Notes: generated from the letters alone by a model not told the origin. Positions 8,555-18,705 are shown, counted from the first letter of the stretch. The stretch is 64,000 nucleotides of DNA from Verrucomicrobiales bacterium (GCA_002715965.1 PBAL01000087.1:62001-126000), one strand, 5' to 3'. Numbers and translations: made by a program.

Positions 8555-9847
8555 ATGAAAACACACGAACACATCGGTTGCGGCAGCAGCGATCACTTCT
8601 CACGGCGCACACTTCTCAAAGCGGCCGGCGTGTCCAGCCTGTCTTTCCTGACCCCGCTTGGCGACCTGCTTGCCGTGAAGGGTGAGAAGGAGAAAGACCG
8701 TCAGAAGTCCGTGATCGTGCTCTGGCTCGCCGGCGGTCCCAGTCAGGTCGAGACCTTTGACCCGCATCCCGGCAAGCCCGTTGCCTTTGGCTCAAGTGCG
8801 ATCAAGACTGCCGTGAAGGATATCCAGATCGGTTCCGGGTTGCCGCAGACCGCCGAGCTGATGAATGACCTTTCCATCATTCGTTCCGTGACCAGCAAGG
8901 AGGGCGATCACGAACGCGCGACCTACAACATGAAGACGGGTTATCGCCCGAACCCTTCCATCGTTCACGCTTCCATGGGTTCGATCATCACCCATGAGCT
9001 GCCCGACCCGAGCGTGGAAATCCCTACGCACGTCTCAATCTTGCCCAACCAATGGCCGGCCCGCGGGGGATACCTTGGCGCCGAATACGACGCGTTCCAG
9101 GTGGGGGATCCCAAAGGCCCGGTCAGCGATGTCAAACTTCAGGTCGAGCCCGAGCGCGATCAACGACGCTCCAAGAACCTCGCCCTCGTCGAACGCGCCT
9201 TTGCACGCGGTCGCTACCAAGATCTGGACAAGGAAAAGACGCTGCATCGCGTCACCATGGGCAAGGCGCGTCGCATGATGAATTCCGATCAGCTGAAAGC
9301 CTTTGACGTCTCCAGCGCACCTGCCTCCGAACTCAATCCCTTTGGCGACACTCCGTTTGGACGCGGTTGCTTTGCCGCGCTGCGCCTGGTTGAGTCCGGT
9401 GTTCGCTGCGTGGAGGTTACACTCAATGGTTGGGACACCCATACCAACAACCACGAACAACAGGGTGAGCGAATCAAGGTTCTCGACCCCGCGCTTTCGT
9501 CCCTGATCAAGGCGCTCAAGGTCCGGGGGCTCTACGACGATACGGTCGTTGTGTGCGGTGGTGAATTCGGCCGCACGCCGATCCTCAACGCGGTCGATGG
9601 CCGGGACCATTGGCCTCACGGGTTCAGCATCGCGCTCGGAGGTGGTGGCATCAAAGGCGGCCGTGTTATCGGTGCCACCGATCCCGCTGGAATCAAGGAA
9701 GAGCCCGAGGACAAGGTGAAAGTAGAAGACGTCCACTGCACGATCCTGACTGCCTTGGGCATCAATCCTGAGAAAGAGGTCATGACTGGGGTTGGGCGTC
9801 CCATGATGTTCAGCGAAGGCTTCGAGATCGAAGGCCTGCTCGGTTAG
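8555..9847 (+). CDS. DUF1501 protein, Tat-exported
   Basis: 430 residues from ATG 8555 (an in-frame start at 8525 lies inside the previous gene). The N-terminus has a twin-arginine signal, SRRTLLKAAGVSSLSFL. The mature part shows the DUF1501 landmarks VIVLWLAGGPSQVETFDPHPG, VRCVEVTLNGWDTH and GGEFGRTPILN with GRDHWPHGFS, which relate it to the alkaline phosphatase/sulfatase superfamily. It lacks a sulfatase CxPxR motif. It forms a two-gene unit with the DUF1549/DUF1553 gene upstream. Substrate unknown. Confidence 0.92.
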   Translation: MKTHEHIGCGSSDHFSRRTLLKAAGVSSLSFLTPLGDLLAVKGEKEKDRQKSVIVLWLAGGPSQVETFDPHPGKPVAFGSSAIKTAVKDIQIGSGLPQTAELMNDLSIIRSVTSKEGDHERATYNMKTGYRPNPSIVHASMGSIITHELPDPSVEIPTHVSILPNQWPARGGYLGAEYDAFQVGDPKGPVSDVKLQVEPERDQRRSKNLALVERAFARGRYQDLDKEKTLHRVTMGKARRMMNSDQLKAFDVSSAPASELNPFGDTPFGRGCFAALRLVESGVRCVEVTLNGWDTHTNNHEQQGERIKVLDPALSSLIKALKVRGLYDDTVVVCGGEFGRTPILNAVDGRDHWPHGFSIALGGGGIKGGRVIGATDPAGIKEEPEDKVKVEDVHCTILTALGINPEKEVMTGVGRPMMFSEGFEIEGLLG

Positions 9848-9880
9848 GCCAGCGGAGTAAGGACCGGACGGAGCGGCATT

Positions 9881-10004
9881 GGTGGGGCGGAGCTCCCGCT
9901 GAGCCGCTTGGTCTTTTGGTTCACTTCTGTCAGTGGGTGTGCCCAGCATTTTGCCAGCGTTTTGGGATAGCCACGCCTCGGCTCAGCAGGAGCTTCGCGC
10001 CACC
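9881..10004. repeat. Long imperfect inverted repeat between genes (repeat type B)
   Basis: The arm at 9881-9905 (GGTGGGGCGGAGCTCCCGCT followed by GAGCC) pairs with the arm at 9980-10004, matching at 22 of 25 positions by eye. The left arm plus its flank (GAGCCGCTTGGTC) recurs as a degenerate copy at 48143-48176. It occupies most of the 242-bp gap before the dehydrogenase gene. Confidence 0.7.
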
Positions 10005-10089
10005 ACAATTCACGATCGCACGATCGATCCATCGCATCGTCCGATCATTCGCCTTGGCGAGGCGCGTAGTTCACGCACAATCGCGGCCC

Positions 10090-11082
10090 ATGAGCGAACG
10101 CAAGAAAGTAGTCATCACCGATTTCATCCCAGAGACCTCAATCGAATGCGAGGTCTTGGGCAATGACGTTGATGTCGTTGCCCTGAACGCAATGGGTGAA
10201 GACGAAGTGCTCGATGAGATCGTGGATGCAGATGCTGTCCTGCTCTACCACCTGATATCCCTCACGGAGAAGAGCATCTCCCGGATGGAGAAATGCAAAC
10301 TGATCGTTCGCGGTGGCGTCGGTTACGACAACGTCGATTGGCGCCTCGCGCGTAAGAAGGGAATCAACGTCTGCAATGTTCCCGACTACGGAACGGAAGA
10401 TGTCGCAGACACAGCGATCGGAATGGCACTCACGCTTTCGCGCGGAATCCACTATCACAACAGCCGTCTGCGTCGTGGGCTCGGAGAATGGGGCTTTGCG
10501 GAGTATCGGCAGGTTCCACGTTTGCGAGGCCGCACCTTTGGAATCATCGGGCTTGGCCGCATTGGGACTGCAGCCGCCCTTCGCGCCAAGGGGCTCGGTA
10601 TGAACGTCGTGTTTTATGATCCCTACGTCCGCGACGGCACGGACAAAGCGGTGGGCGCAACCCGTGTTGAGACTCTGGATGAACTCCTCGCGCAAACCTA
10701 CGTGCTCAGCCCCCACTGTCCGCTCACGAAAGAGACCAGGCACATTGTAAATCCCGACACGATTGCCAAGCTGCCCAAAGGCGCCTACGTCGTGAACACC
10801 TCGCGCGGTGGCGTGGTGGATGTAAACGCAGTCCTAGACGCGGTGACTTCAGGGCATCTGGCCGGTGCAGGGATTGATGTCTTGGAGACCGAGCCGCCTG
10901 CTCCCGGCGATCGCTTCATCGAGGCGTGGCAAAATCCCGATCATCTGGCGCACGATCGGATCATCGTGAACCCCCACACGGCGTTTTATTGCGAAGAAGG
11001 CCTAGGCGAAATGCGTCTCAAGGCGGTCCAGAACATTGCCCGCTTTCTACGTGGCGAAGAACCGCGAAATCTGGTCAACTAG
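10090..11082 (+). CDS. D-isomer 2-hydroxyacid dehydrogenase, CtBP-like
   Basis: An NAD-dependent dehydrogenase of the D-3-phosphoglycerate dehydrogenase/CtBP family, 330 residues from ATG 10090. A longer frame back to 9916 covers only repeat DNA. Visible landmarks are the nucleotide loop GIIGLGRIG, the catalytic Arg in NTSRGG, the Glu in LETEPP and the His in VNPHTAFYCEE, the last being the CtBP-like form. It lacks the ACT domain of biosynthetic SerA. Substrate not predictable. It sits between two DUF1501 modules. Confidence 0.9.
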   Translation: MSERKKVVITDFIPETSIECEVLGNDVDVVALNAMGEDEVLDEIVDADAVLLYHLISLTEKSISRMEKCKLIVRGGVGYDNVDWRLARKKGINVCNVPDYGTEDVADTAIGMALTLSRGIHYHNSRLRRGLGEWGFAEYRQVPRLRGRTFGIIGLGRIGTAAALRAKGLGMNVVFYDPYVRDGTDKAVGATRVETLDELLAQTYVLSPHCPLTKETRHIVNPDTIAKLPKGAYVVNTSRGGVVDVNAVLDAVTSGHLAGAGIDVLETEPPAPGDRFIEAWQNPDHLAHDRIIVNPHTAFYCEEGLGEMRLKAVQNIARFLRGEEPRNLVN

Positions 11083-11104
11083 TGCAATTCAAAATTAGTC
11101 AGCC

Positions 11105-12487
11105 ATGCTCGATTTTTTAGCTGAACAGAACGCCCCGATATGCGGGGGGAGCCATTTGAAACGTCGCGAGTTTCTTCAGATAGGTGCGCTGGGCGCCGCT
11201 GGCCTGTCGCTTCCGCAATACCTCGCGGCCAAGGATACCCACGTCAAACCCGGCAGCGACAACAAGGGTTGCATCATGATCTTCAACCTCGGCGGTCCTA
11301 GCCATGTGGATCTCTGGGACATGAAGCCCGACGCGCCAAAGGAAATTCGTGGTCCATTCAAGCCTATTCGAACCAAGACGGATGAGTTCGAGATCTCTGA
11401 AATCCTCCCGATGCATGCGAAGATAGCGGACAAGTTCTCTCTGGTCCGATCCGCTCATCACGATGGCGCAGCCGTTCATGACGCGGGTTGGCAGATGCTG
11501 CAGACAGGGCGTCGATTCACCGGTGGCGTCCACACGCCTCATGCCGGCGCGGTTGCAAGTTATCTTCAGGGACGAAAATCCGATCTGCCTCCCTTCGCCG
11601 TGCTTCCACAATTGATGGGGCGGGGTGGTGGCAATCTGCCGAATGGACAAGCGGGCGGATTCCTTGGCAAGGCACACGATCCCTTCGCGTTAATGGCCGA
11701 TCCATCCAAACCGAACTTCAAAGTGCCCGATCTCTTGCCGCCCGATCAAATCGCCGGAGCTCGCTTGGATCGCCGACGCAAGATGCGCGACATCGTTGAT
11801 CAGACGGTGAAGAACTTTGAGCAGACGGAGGACGCTCGATTGCTGGACGACAATTTTCATGCAGCCTTTCGCATGATGACCAGCGAACAAGCTCGAAGTG
11901 CCTTTGATCTCGAAAAGGAACCGAAGAAGGTCCGTGAGCGATACGGAATGAATCGTTTCGGCCAGTGTTGTCTCTTGGCGCGCCGCTTGGTTGAAAACGG
12001 TGTTCGCTTCATCACCATCAACACTTTCCTGACCGTCTTCGGTGAAACGACCTGGGACATCCACGGTTCCAAGCCGTTCACTTCGATCGACGGCATGAAG
12101 AACATCGTCGCACCGATGTATGACCGCGCCTATTCCGCGCTGATCGAAGATCTTCATCAACGCGGCTTGTTGGAGGATACGATGGTCACCTGTCTCAGCG
12201 AATTCGGACGCACGCCAAAGGTGAATCCAGCCGGCGGACGTGATCATTGGCCCCAGTGCTTCACCGTCTCCTTTGCCGGTGGCGGTGTGCGGGGCGGACA
12301 GGCCATTGGCAAGAGCGATCCCATCGGCGGATTCCCGGCTGAACGCCCCGTTGATCCCGGTGACATTGTCGCGACGATCTTCAAGGGACTTGGCTTCAAT
12401 CATACGAGTCATCTGCCCGGACCCGCCGGTCGCCCGTTCCCGCTGGTGGATTTTGGCAAAGAACCCATCAACGAACTCTTCGCCTGA
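11105..12487 (+). CDS. DUF1501 protein, Tat-exported (second module)
   Basis: 460 residues; a later start could trim the first 18. The Tat signal is KRREFLQIGALGAAGLSLP. Family landmarks are CIMIFNLGGPSHVDLWDMKP, SAHHDGAAVHDAGWQ, and SEFGRTPKVN with GGRDHWPQCFT. It begins the second DUF1501 cassette: its TGA overlaps the ATG of the next gene (TGATG at 12485-12489), and that gene overlaps the third in the same way, so the three are translationally coupled. Confidence 0.93.
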   Translation: MLDFLAEQNAPICGGSHLKRREFLQIGALGAAGLSLPQYLAAKDTHVKPGSDNKGCIMIFNLGGPSHVDLWDMKPDAPKEIRGPFKPIRTKTDEFEISEILPMHAKIADKFSLVRSAHHDGAAVHDAGWQMLQTGRRFTGGVHTPHAGAVASYLQGRKSDLPPFAVLPQLMGRGGGNLPNGQAGGFLGKAHDPFALMADPSKPNFKVPDLLPPDQIAGARLDRRRKMRDIVDQTVKNFEQTEDARLLDDNFHAAFRMMTSEQARSAFDLEKEPKKVRERYGMNRFGQCCLLARRLVENGVRFITINTFLTVFGETTWDIHGSKPFTSIDGMKNIVAPMYDRAYSALIEDLHQRGLLEDTMVTCLSEFGRTPKVNPAGGRDHWPQCFTVSFAGGGVRGGQAIGKSDPIGGFPAERPVDPGDIVATIFKGLGFNHTSHLPGPAGRPFPLVDFGKEPINELFA

Positions 12488-14952
12488 TGATCCGGAGTGT
12501 TCTTCTTCTGTTGGCGCTCTGCATGAGCGTTCACGCGAAGCTCGCATTGCTTCCCGAAAAAGTAAGCCTCACCGGCGACAAAGCCCGGCAACAACTGCTC
12601 GCTGTGGATCTGCGCGAGGGTGCATCGGTCGGATTGGTCGGATCTGTCCGCTATTCCTCCAGCAATCCGGAGGTCGCCACGGTCAGCAAGACCGGTCAGA
12701 TCACTCCCAGGGCTGACGGCACCGCCACCATCACGGCGATGCAGGGCGAGCGGACGGCAAATGCAAAGGTTGCCGTTTCCGGCGTCGGTAAGAATTGGCA
12801 GTGGTCCTTCCGCAACCACGTGTTGCCGGTGTTTTCCAAACAAGGCTGCAACTCCGGCGGTTGCCACGGCGCGCTTGCGGGGAAGGGCGGTTTTCGCCTG
12901 AGCCTCAATGGTTACGACCCACCTTCCGATCACCACAACATCACCCGCGCGGCGCGCGGGCGTCGGATTGAAAAGGCGGCTCCGGGACGAAGCCTGCTCC
13001 TGACCAAGCCGACTACCGCTGTGAAACACAAGGGCGGGCGCCGATTGAGTCCAGGCTCCCGGGACTACGATATCCTTGCGCAGTGGATCATTGGTGGCGC
13101 CAAGGCTCCCAAGGATGGCGATGCGAAGCTGGCAAGGCTGGAAGTGTTCCCCGAGCGCATTGTCCTGAAACCCGGCGAGAAACATCCGCTCTCTGTGCGG
13201 GCGATCTACACGGATGGCACGGAAGAAGACGTGACCCCTTGGTCCCGCTTCAGCGCGACCGATGCAACCGTGGCCGAGGTGGACAAGAAGACCGGCGAGA
13301 TTTCTGTGGTCGGTCATGGTGAAGGGGCGATCACCGTATGGTTTTCCAGCCAGATCGTTATCGCACGGGTGACGGCTCCGTATGAGAACAGGATTCCGCA
13401 ATCTGTTTTCGCGAACGCGGAACATGCGAACTTCATCGATGATCTGGTGCTCGCTCAATTGCAACGCCTGAACCTCAAGCCTTCACCCCGAGCGAAGGAC
13501 GAGGAGTTTCTCCGTCGCGTGTATCTCGACACGATTGGGACCATGCCGAGGCCGAAGGAGACGCGCGCATTTCTTGCGGATAAAACCGCTGGAAAACGCG
13601 AACGATTGATCGATGCACTTCTGGCCCGCAACGAGTACGTCGATTACTGGACCTACCGTTGGGCAGACGTGTTTTTGATCAATGGCCGCTTGCTTCGACC
13701 CGACGCCGTGAAGTCCTATTACGATTGGATTCGCAAACAAGTTGAGAACAACACCCCCTGGGATCAGATCGCCCGTCAAGTGGTCACCGCCAAGGGTGAA
13801 TCCACGAACGACGGTGAAGTGAATTTTTATTCAGTTCACCAGGAACCGGAGGCGATGGCCGAAAACGTCAGCCAAGCCTTCCTGAGTCTCTCGATCGGCT
13901 GTGCCAAGTGCCACAATCATCCCTTGGAGAAATGGACCAACGACCAATACTACTCTTTCGCGAATCTCTTCGCCCGCGTGCGCGCGAAGGGGTGGGGTGG
14001 TGATGCGCGAAGCGGTGATGGCAAGCGCACGCTCTACGTCATGGCCAAGGGCGATCTCATTCAACCAAGAACCGGCAAACCTCAGCCACCCGCGCCGCTC
14101 GATGGCAAACCCATTCCCGTGGAATCCACCGAGGATCGCCGCGAATTCCTGGCGGACTGGCTGACATCGCCGGACAATCCCTACTTCACGAAGGCCGTTG
14201 CCAATCGAGTGTGGGCAGCGTTCTTCGGAATCGGTCTCGTCAACTCGGTCGACGACATGCGGGTGTCCAATCCGCCCAGCAATCCCAAGCTTATGGACAC
14301 GCTCGCAGAGTTTCTTGTCGAACAACATTACGACTTGAAGGCCCTGATGCGCGTCATACTCCAGAGCGAGACATATCAACGCACAAGCGTCGCGTTGGCT
14401 GAGAACAAGGATGACCAGAAACACTTCTCCCGTTACTACCCGCGTCGCCTGATGGCTGAAGTCCTGCACGATGCGATAGCCGGGATCACCGATGTCCCCA
14501 CTGTCTTCGACAAACTCGTTCTGACTGATGGCAGCACCCAGGACACCAAGGCTTATCCCAAGGGTACTCGGGCATTGCAATTGGCGGATTCCTCAGTCGG
14601 CTCGTATTTCCTCAAGACCTTCGGCCGCAACGAACGTGCGATCACCTGCGAATGCGAGCGATCTGAAACGCCCAGCATGGTGCAGGTCCTGCATTTGTCG
14701 AATGGCAGCACACTGAACGAAAAGCTGAAGAGCAAGGAATGCAGCGTGACCGGCTTGGTGGGCACGGAAAAGAACACCGCTCGCCTGATCGACGAAGTAT
14801 ACCTTCGCTGCCTCGCACGATTTCCGACCAAACGCGAAAAAGACGGTCTCATCGGAGTCTTCAATGAAACGCCAGAGAATGAACAGCGCCAAGCCGTTGA
14901 AGATCTCTTCTGGGCCCTCATGACCAGCCGCGAATTCCTCTTCCAACACTGA
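12487..14952 (+). CDS. Exported Ig-like/DUF1549/DUF1553 protein
   Basis: 821 residues with a signal peptide (MIRSVLLLLALCMSVHA). Domains in order: a bacterial Ig-like group 2 segment (about 20-98), a cysteine block GCNSGGCHG (121-127) typical of the family, a second Ig-like group 2 segment (about 210-295), DUF1549 with IGCAKCHNHP (CxxCH at 472-476) and DUF1553 with YPRRLMAEVLHDAI. The CxxCH motif could attach haem. Coupled by overlapping stop/start codons to the DUF1501 gene before it and the cytochrome-WD40 gene after it. Role in outer-compartment polymer use is an inference from family ecology. Confidence 0.93.
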   Translation: MIRSVLLLLALCMSVHAKLALLPEKVSLTGDKARQQLLAVDLREGASVGLVGSVRYSSSNPEVATVSKTGQITPRADGTATITAMQGERTANAKVAVSGVGKNWQWSFRNHVLPVFSKQGCNSGGCHGALAGKGGFRLSLNGYDPPSDHHNITRAARGRRIEKAAPGRSLLLTKPTTAVKHKGGRRLSPGSRDYDILAQWIIGGAKAPKDGDAKLARLEVFPERIVLKPGEKHPLSVRAIYTDGTEEDVTPWSRFSATDATVAEVDKKTGEISVVGHGEGAITVWFSSQIVIARVTAPYENRIPQSVFANAEHANFIDDLVLAQLQRLNLKPSPRAKDEEFLRRVYLDTIGTMPRPKETRAFLADKTAGKRERLIDALLARNEYVDYWTYRWADVFLINGRLLRPDAVKSYYDWIRKQVENNTPWDQIARQVVTAKGESTNDGEVNFYSVHQEPEAMAENVSQAFLSLSIGCAKCHNHPLEKWTNDQYYSFANLFARVRAKGWGGDARSGDGKRTLYVMAKGDLIQPRTGKPQPPAPLDGKPIPVESTEDRREFLADWLTSPDNPYFTKAVANRVWAAFFGIGLVNSVDDMRVSNPPSNPKLMDTLAEFLVEQHYDLKALMRVILQSETYQRTSVALAENKDDQKHFSRYYPRRLMAEVLHDAIAGITDVPTVFDKLVLTDGSTQDTKAYPKGTRALQLADSSVGSYFLKTFGRNERAITCECERSETPSMVQVLHLSNGSTLNEKLKSKECSVTGLVGTEKNTARLIDEVYLRCLARFPTKREKDGLIGVFNETPENEQRQAVEDLFWALMTSREFLFQH

Positions 14953-17729
14953 TGAAAGCAACATCGGTCTTATCAGTCCTTCTCGTTCTGTCCGGCGGAG
15001 CAACGCCTGCTTCCGACTTCCACAACAACGTCGCTCCAATCCTCCGCGAGTACTGTGCAGGTTGCCATAATGATGTCGACGTGGACGGCGAATTCTCCGT
15101 TGAGAGATATCGCGAGATCATGAAGGGCGGGGAAAGCGGCACGGCAATTGTTCCAGGCAAGGCGTCCGACAGCCTCTTCATCAAGGTGCTCACCGGTGGC
15201 AAACCCAAGATGCCCCCGAAGCGCGAGCCGCAACCGAGCGCCGAGCAAATCGAAGTGCTGCGCACTTGGGTCAACGCCGGAGCCAAGGGACCGAAGCCGG
15301 TTGAAGATCGTTCGATTCTCGCGGACTTGATTGTGCCTGAGTTTCCGCAAGGGCAGGGGGGCACACCAATCACGGCCCTGGAGTATTCTCCTGATCGCAG
15401 CCAGATCGCGATCGCGCGTTATGGAACGGTCGAACTGCGCGATGCCAAGACCCGCAAGATCATCCGTTTGTTCAAGGGGCATCCCGGCAAGGTCAATGCG
15501 GTTCACTTTTCCCGAATTGGCGGACGGCTCATCACTGCATCCGGCATATCCGGCCATTCCGGCGTGGCGACGATTTGGAACGTTCAGACCGGGGCGAAGA
15601 TCAGGGAGTTCGGGGAAGGGCATACGGACGTGCTTTACGACGCTGAGCTTTCGCCAGATGGCAGATTGCTCATCACCGCGGGCTATGACCGCTTTATCAG
15701 GACATGGAATGCGGAGACCGGGAAATTGATCCGCAGCACTGAAGGACACAACGGTGCGATCTTCGATCTCGCGTTCAGCCCTGATGGAAAGATTCTGGCC
15801 AGCGCGTCTGCGGACGAAACGGTAAAACTCTGGAAAACTTCCAATGGCTTCCGCCTGGACACGCTGAACCAGCCTGAAGGCGAGCAGTTGGCCGTTGCGT
15901 TTTCTCGCGACGGCCAATTTGTCGTTGCCGGAGGAGCTGATAAGCAGATTCGCGTCTGGCGCGTTGTGAGTCGGGAGAAGGCGCGCATCAATCCGCTCTT
16001 CGTCGCCCGCTTTGCACATGAAGACGAGGTGACTGCACTGGAAGTCAGCCGCGATGGAAAGATGTTGGTTTCTGCTTCGGCTGATAAGACCGTCAAGACT
16101 TGGCGTCTGCCGCGACTGCAGGCCGGACAGATTCGAGGCAATCAGCAGGATCTGCCTACTGCCCTTTCGCTTAATATGGATGGACGCCGGGTTGAAGTCG
16201 GCAGGATGGACGGGAGCTGGAGTTCGCTTGCGCTCAAACCGATTCGTGTTCAACAGGAAGAACATGTCAATGCCGGCCAATCGATCGTGGCCATGGCTGA
16301 TGGCAAGGCGGTCGAGCAAATTGAGAAGGAGCCCAACAATTACCCGATGCAGGCGACCGCTGTCGAACTCCCAGCCACGATCAAGGGGGCGATTCTGGGC
16401 GAGGGAGGCGACACGGACCATTTCCGCTTCAAGGCAAAGGCAGGTGAAGAGTGGGTATTGGAAATCAACGCATCTCGTTCCAAGTCCCCGCTGGATTCAC
16501 ACATCGAGGTGTTGGATGCGAAGGGGAATTCGATCGAGCGCGTTCGTCTGCAGGCGGTGCGGGATACCTGGCTCGCATTCCGGGGCAAGGATTCGTTTGC
16601 TTCGGCAGACTTTCGCGTTTTCAAGTGGCGCGAGATGTCGCTTAACCAGATGCTCTACGTGAATGGCGAGGTCATCAAACTCTGGCACTACCCGCGCGGG
16701 CCGGACAGCGGCTACATCGTCTATCCGGGCATCGGCAGGCGATGGGGATATTTCGACACGACAGCCACGACACATCCGCGTGGGCAGAACGCCTACATCG
16801 TGGAGCCGCTGGCCAAAGGCGCGGAACCGTTGCCAAATGGGCTGCCGGTATTCACCGTCAACTATGAAAACGACGATGAAAGCCGTCGTGTGCTGGGCAG
16901 TGATTCCAAGCTTACCTTTACCGCACCAAAGGACGGTGAATACATCGCCCGCGTTCGGGACATCCGTGGCTTCGAGGGCAAAGAATTCAATTACACGCTC
17001 GCCGTTCGTCCGCGCAAACCGGATTTTAGAATCAAAGTAAGTGGCATTGGTGGAGGAGTTCCGATGGGGAGCGGGCGCGAGTTCATTGTCACGGCCACCC
17101 GAATGGACGACTACGACGGTCCGATCACCGTCGATCTGGGCGAATTGCCGGAGGGATATCACGTCACCACGCCACTGACGATTGAGGCCGAACAAATCCG
17201 GGCGTTCGGTGCAATCTACGCCCCAACCAATGCGGCAAAAGTGACCAACGCGGTTGTGAAAGTGATGGCGTCAGCAGTGATTCGTGGGAAAAAGGTCGAG
17301 CATGCAGGCAACGATTTGAAGGGAGTCACCACGATGCCCATGCCCAAGCTCCTGGCAACCGTGTTGCCGGCTGAAGGCGAATTGGCGGACGATGTTTCAT
17401 TTACAAAGCCCTTGGAGCTCACCATCACGCCGGGCGAGACAATCTCCGCGCGATTGCGGATTGAGCGCCGTGATTTCCAGGCGCGCGTCGGCGCAGGGAA
17501 ACACGAAGCCGGTCGCAATCTGCCGCACGGCGTTTACGTCGACAACATTGGACTCAACGGCCTGCTGATCGTTGAGGGCCAGAGTGAACGCGAATTCTTC
17601 ATCACCGCTGACAAGTGGGTTCCGGAGACGAGCCGCTTGTTTCAAATCAAGCTGGACCCGGAGAAGGGTTTGCTTGCTCCGCCGGTGATGCTTCATGTGC
17701 GTCAGCCTAAGAAAATGGCCGCGAATTAG
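14952..17729 (+). CDS. Exported planctomycete-type cytochrome c domain plus WD40 repeats
   Basis: 925 residues with a signal peptide. The N-terminal cytochrome-like domain has VAPILREYCAGCHNDVDVDG (CxxCH near 35-39) and ends with IEVLRTWVNAGAKGPKP. WD40 repeats follow from about residue 130 to 415, each with the SPDGxxLxSASxDxTVKLW pattern. A beta-rich C-terminal half includes a pre-peptidase-like segment (GDTDHFRFKAKAGEEWVLEI). It overlaps the previous gene by TGATG and ends the cassette. A scaffold or redox-sensing role is plausible but unproven. Its end is 7 bp from the convergent SGNH remnant. Confidence 0.92.
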   Translation: MKATSVLSVLLVLSGGATPASDFHNNVAPILREYCAGCHNDVDVDGEFSVERYREIMKGGESGTAIVPGKASDSLFIKVLTGGKPKMPPKREPQPSAEQIEVLRTWVNAGAKGPKPVEDRSILADLIVPEFPQGQGGTPITALEYSPDRSQIAIARYGTVELRDAKTRKIIRLFKGHPGKVNAVHFSRIGGRLITASGISGHSGVATIWNVQTGAKIREFGEGHTDVLYDAELSPDGRLLITAGYDRFIRTWNAETGKLIRSTEGHNGAIFDLAFSPDGKILASASADETVKLWKTSNGFRLDTLNQPEGEQLAVAFSRDGQFVVAGGADKQIRVWRVVSREKARINPLFVARFAHEDEVTALEVSRDGKMLVSASADKTVKTWRLPRLQAGQIRGNQQDLPTALSLNMDGRRVEVGRMDGSWSSLALKPIRVQQEEHVNAGQSIVAMADGKAVEQIEKEPNNYPMQATAVELPATIKGAILGEGGDTDHFRFKAKAGEEWVLEINASRSKSPLDSHIEVLDAKGNSIERVRLQAVRDTWLAFRGKDSFASADFRVFKWREMSLNQMLYVNGEVIKLWHYPRGPDSGYIVYPGIGRRWGYFDTTATTHPRGQNAYIVEPLAKGAEPLPNGLPVFTVNYENDDESRRVLGSDSKLTFTAPKDGEYIARVRDIRGFEGKEFNYTLAVRPRKPDFRIKVSGIGGGVPMGSGREFIVTATRMDDYDGPITVDLGELPEGYHVTTPLTIEAEQIRAFGAIYAPTNAAKVTNAVVKVMASAVIRGKKVEHAGNDLKGVTTMPMPKLLATVLPAEGELADDVSFTKPLELTITPGETISARLRIERRDFQARVGAGKHEAGRNLPHGVYVDNIGLNGLLIVEGQSEREFFITADKWVPETSRLFQIKLDPEKGLLAPPVMLHVRQPKKMAAN

Positions 17730-17736
17730 GGAACCG

Positions 17737-18410
17737 CTACAACCGCGACTTCAACCACGAGTAGATGGTGGCTGCGATCTGGTTGTAACCCATGGTGTTG
17801 GGGTGAACGCCGTTGTTGGGTGGATAACCATCCACGGTATCGAGATTCAGGTTGGTGGGAACGACCTCGATTTTCTTCTTCCCCTTGAAATGTTCGATCT
17901 GCCGTTCGATCAGTCTGTGCTGAATCTTTTTCCAACCCGCACGCGTGTAGCGCCTGCCATAGTTCGCCTCGAACGCTGCATCCCGACTGTTCCCCGGCGT
18001 GGTCAGACAGATTCCAATGACTGCATTTGGTGCGGCTGATTGAATCTCTGTGAGCAGGGGGTCCGCTTCACGAAACATCCAGTCGATTCTCGAATCAATG
18101 GTCTTGATCGAATCGGTCTTGGCGGCAAAGCAATCGTTGATGCCGAGCATGATGATGATGATGTCCGGAATGCCTCCATCGCACCGCTCCTTGAAGTAAC
18201 GGGAGACATCGAGTTTGCCCTTGCCTGACTCATCCGGGAAATCGAAGGGACTGCTGTTCGTCTTTCCGGGGATCGGACGCGTCGGTTCGAACTTGGTGCG
18301 GAATCGAACCCAGGCACAGCGTAAATCTGGGGGGGTAATGTCAGCCGTGGCTTATCCTGCCCAAGAGCGCTGAATGTGAGAAAACCGTAGACTGCAATCA
18401 GGCTGCGCAT
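17737..18410 (-). pseudogene. SGNH/GDSL-type hydrolase remnant lacking the nucleophile region
   Basis: The C-terminal two thirds of a secreted SGNH hydrolase reads in one frame from about 18320 to 17737: a segment around SSPFDFPDESGKGKLDV, then IIIIMLGINDCFAAK (the N/D block) and NGVHPNTMGYNQIA (the catalytic His block). The signal peptide and the stretch LTLPPQIYAVPG read in another frame from 18410 to about 18310. Between them the GDS nucleophile block and roughly 100 or more expected residues are missing. Deletion plus frame change makes it non-functional. A start at 18150 inside the remnant would encode only 137 residues. Confidence 0.78.
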
Positions 18411-18705
18411 TCAGAAACCATTTCCCAACACGCGCGTCAGGCCGAGCATCCGATGCGAGCGAGGAATTTGATGTGTGTGATTGGAAGTGGGGCCAAGAGG
18501 CGTGGAGTGGTCGGACATGAGCGTGAAAAGATCAGAATACGATCATCGACCGAATTTCCTATCCCAAGCCAACATTTCACCGGTAAGGGAGTAATTGAAT
18601 TTCGAACGTTTTGATTAGGATTAGAGAAGGGGTGGGATTTCGAGGAGCCCAATCTTGGCCCCAGTTTTAATCAAACACGAATCTGAGGATTCGATAACTT
18701 TCCTG

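Noticed and set aside
9916-10089. N-terminal extension of the CtBP-like dehydrogenase
   Set aside because: It runs through the type B inverted repeat and adds no homology; ATG 10090 fits the family start.
14973-16421. Minus-strand frame of 482 residues over the cytochrome-WD40 gene
   Set aside because: The plus strand holds the WD40 repeats and the CxxCH motif; the antisense frame has no motif and odd composition.
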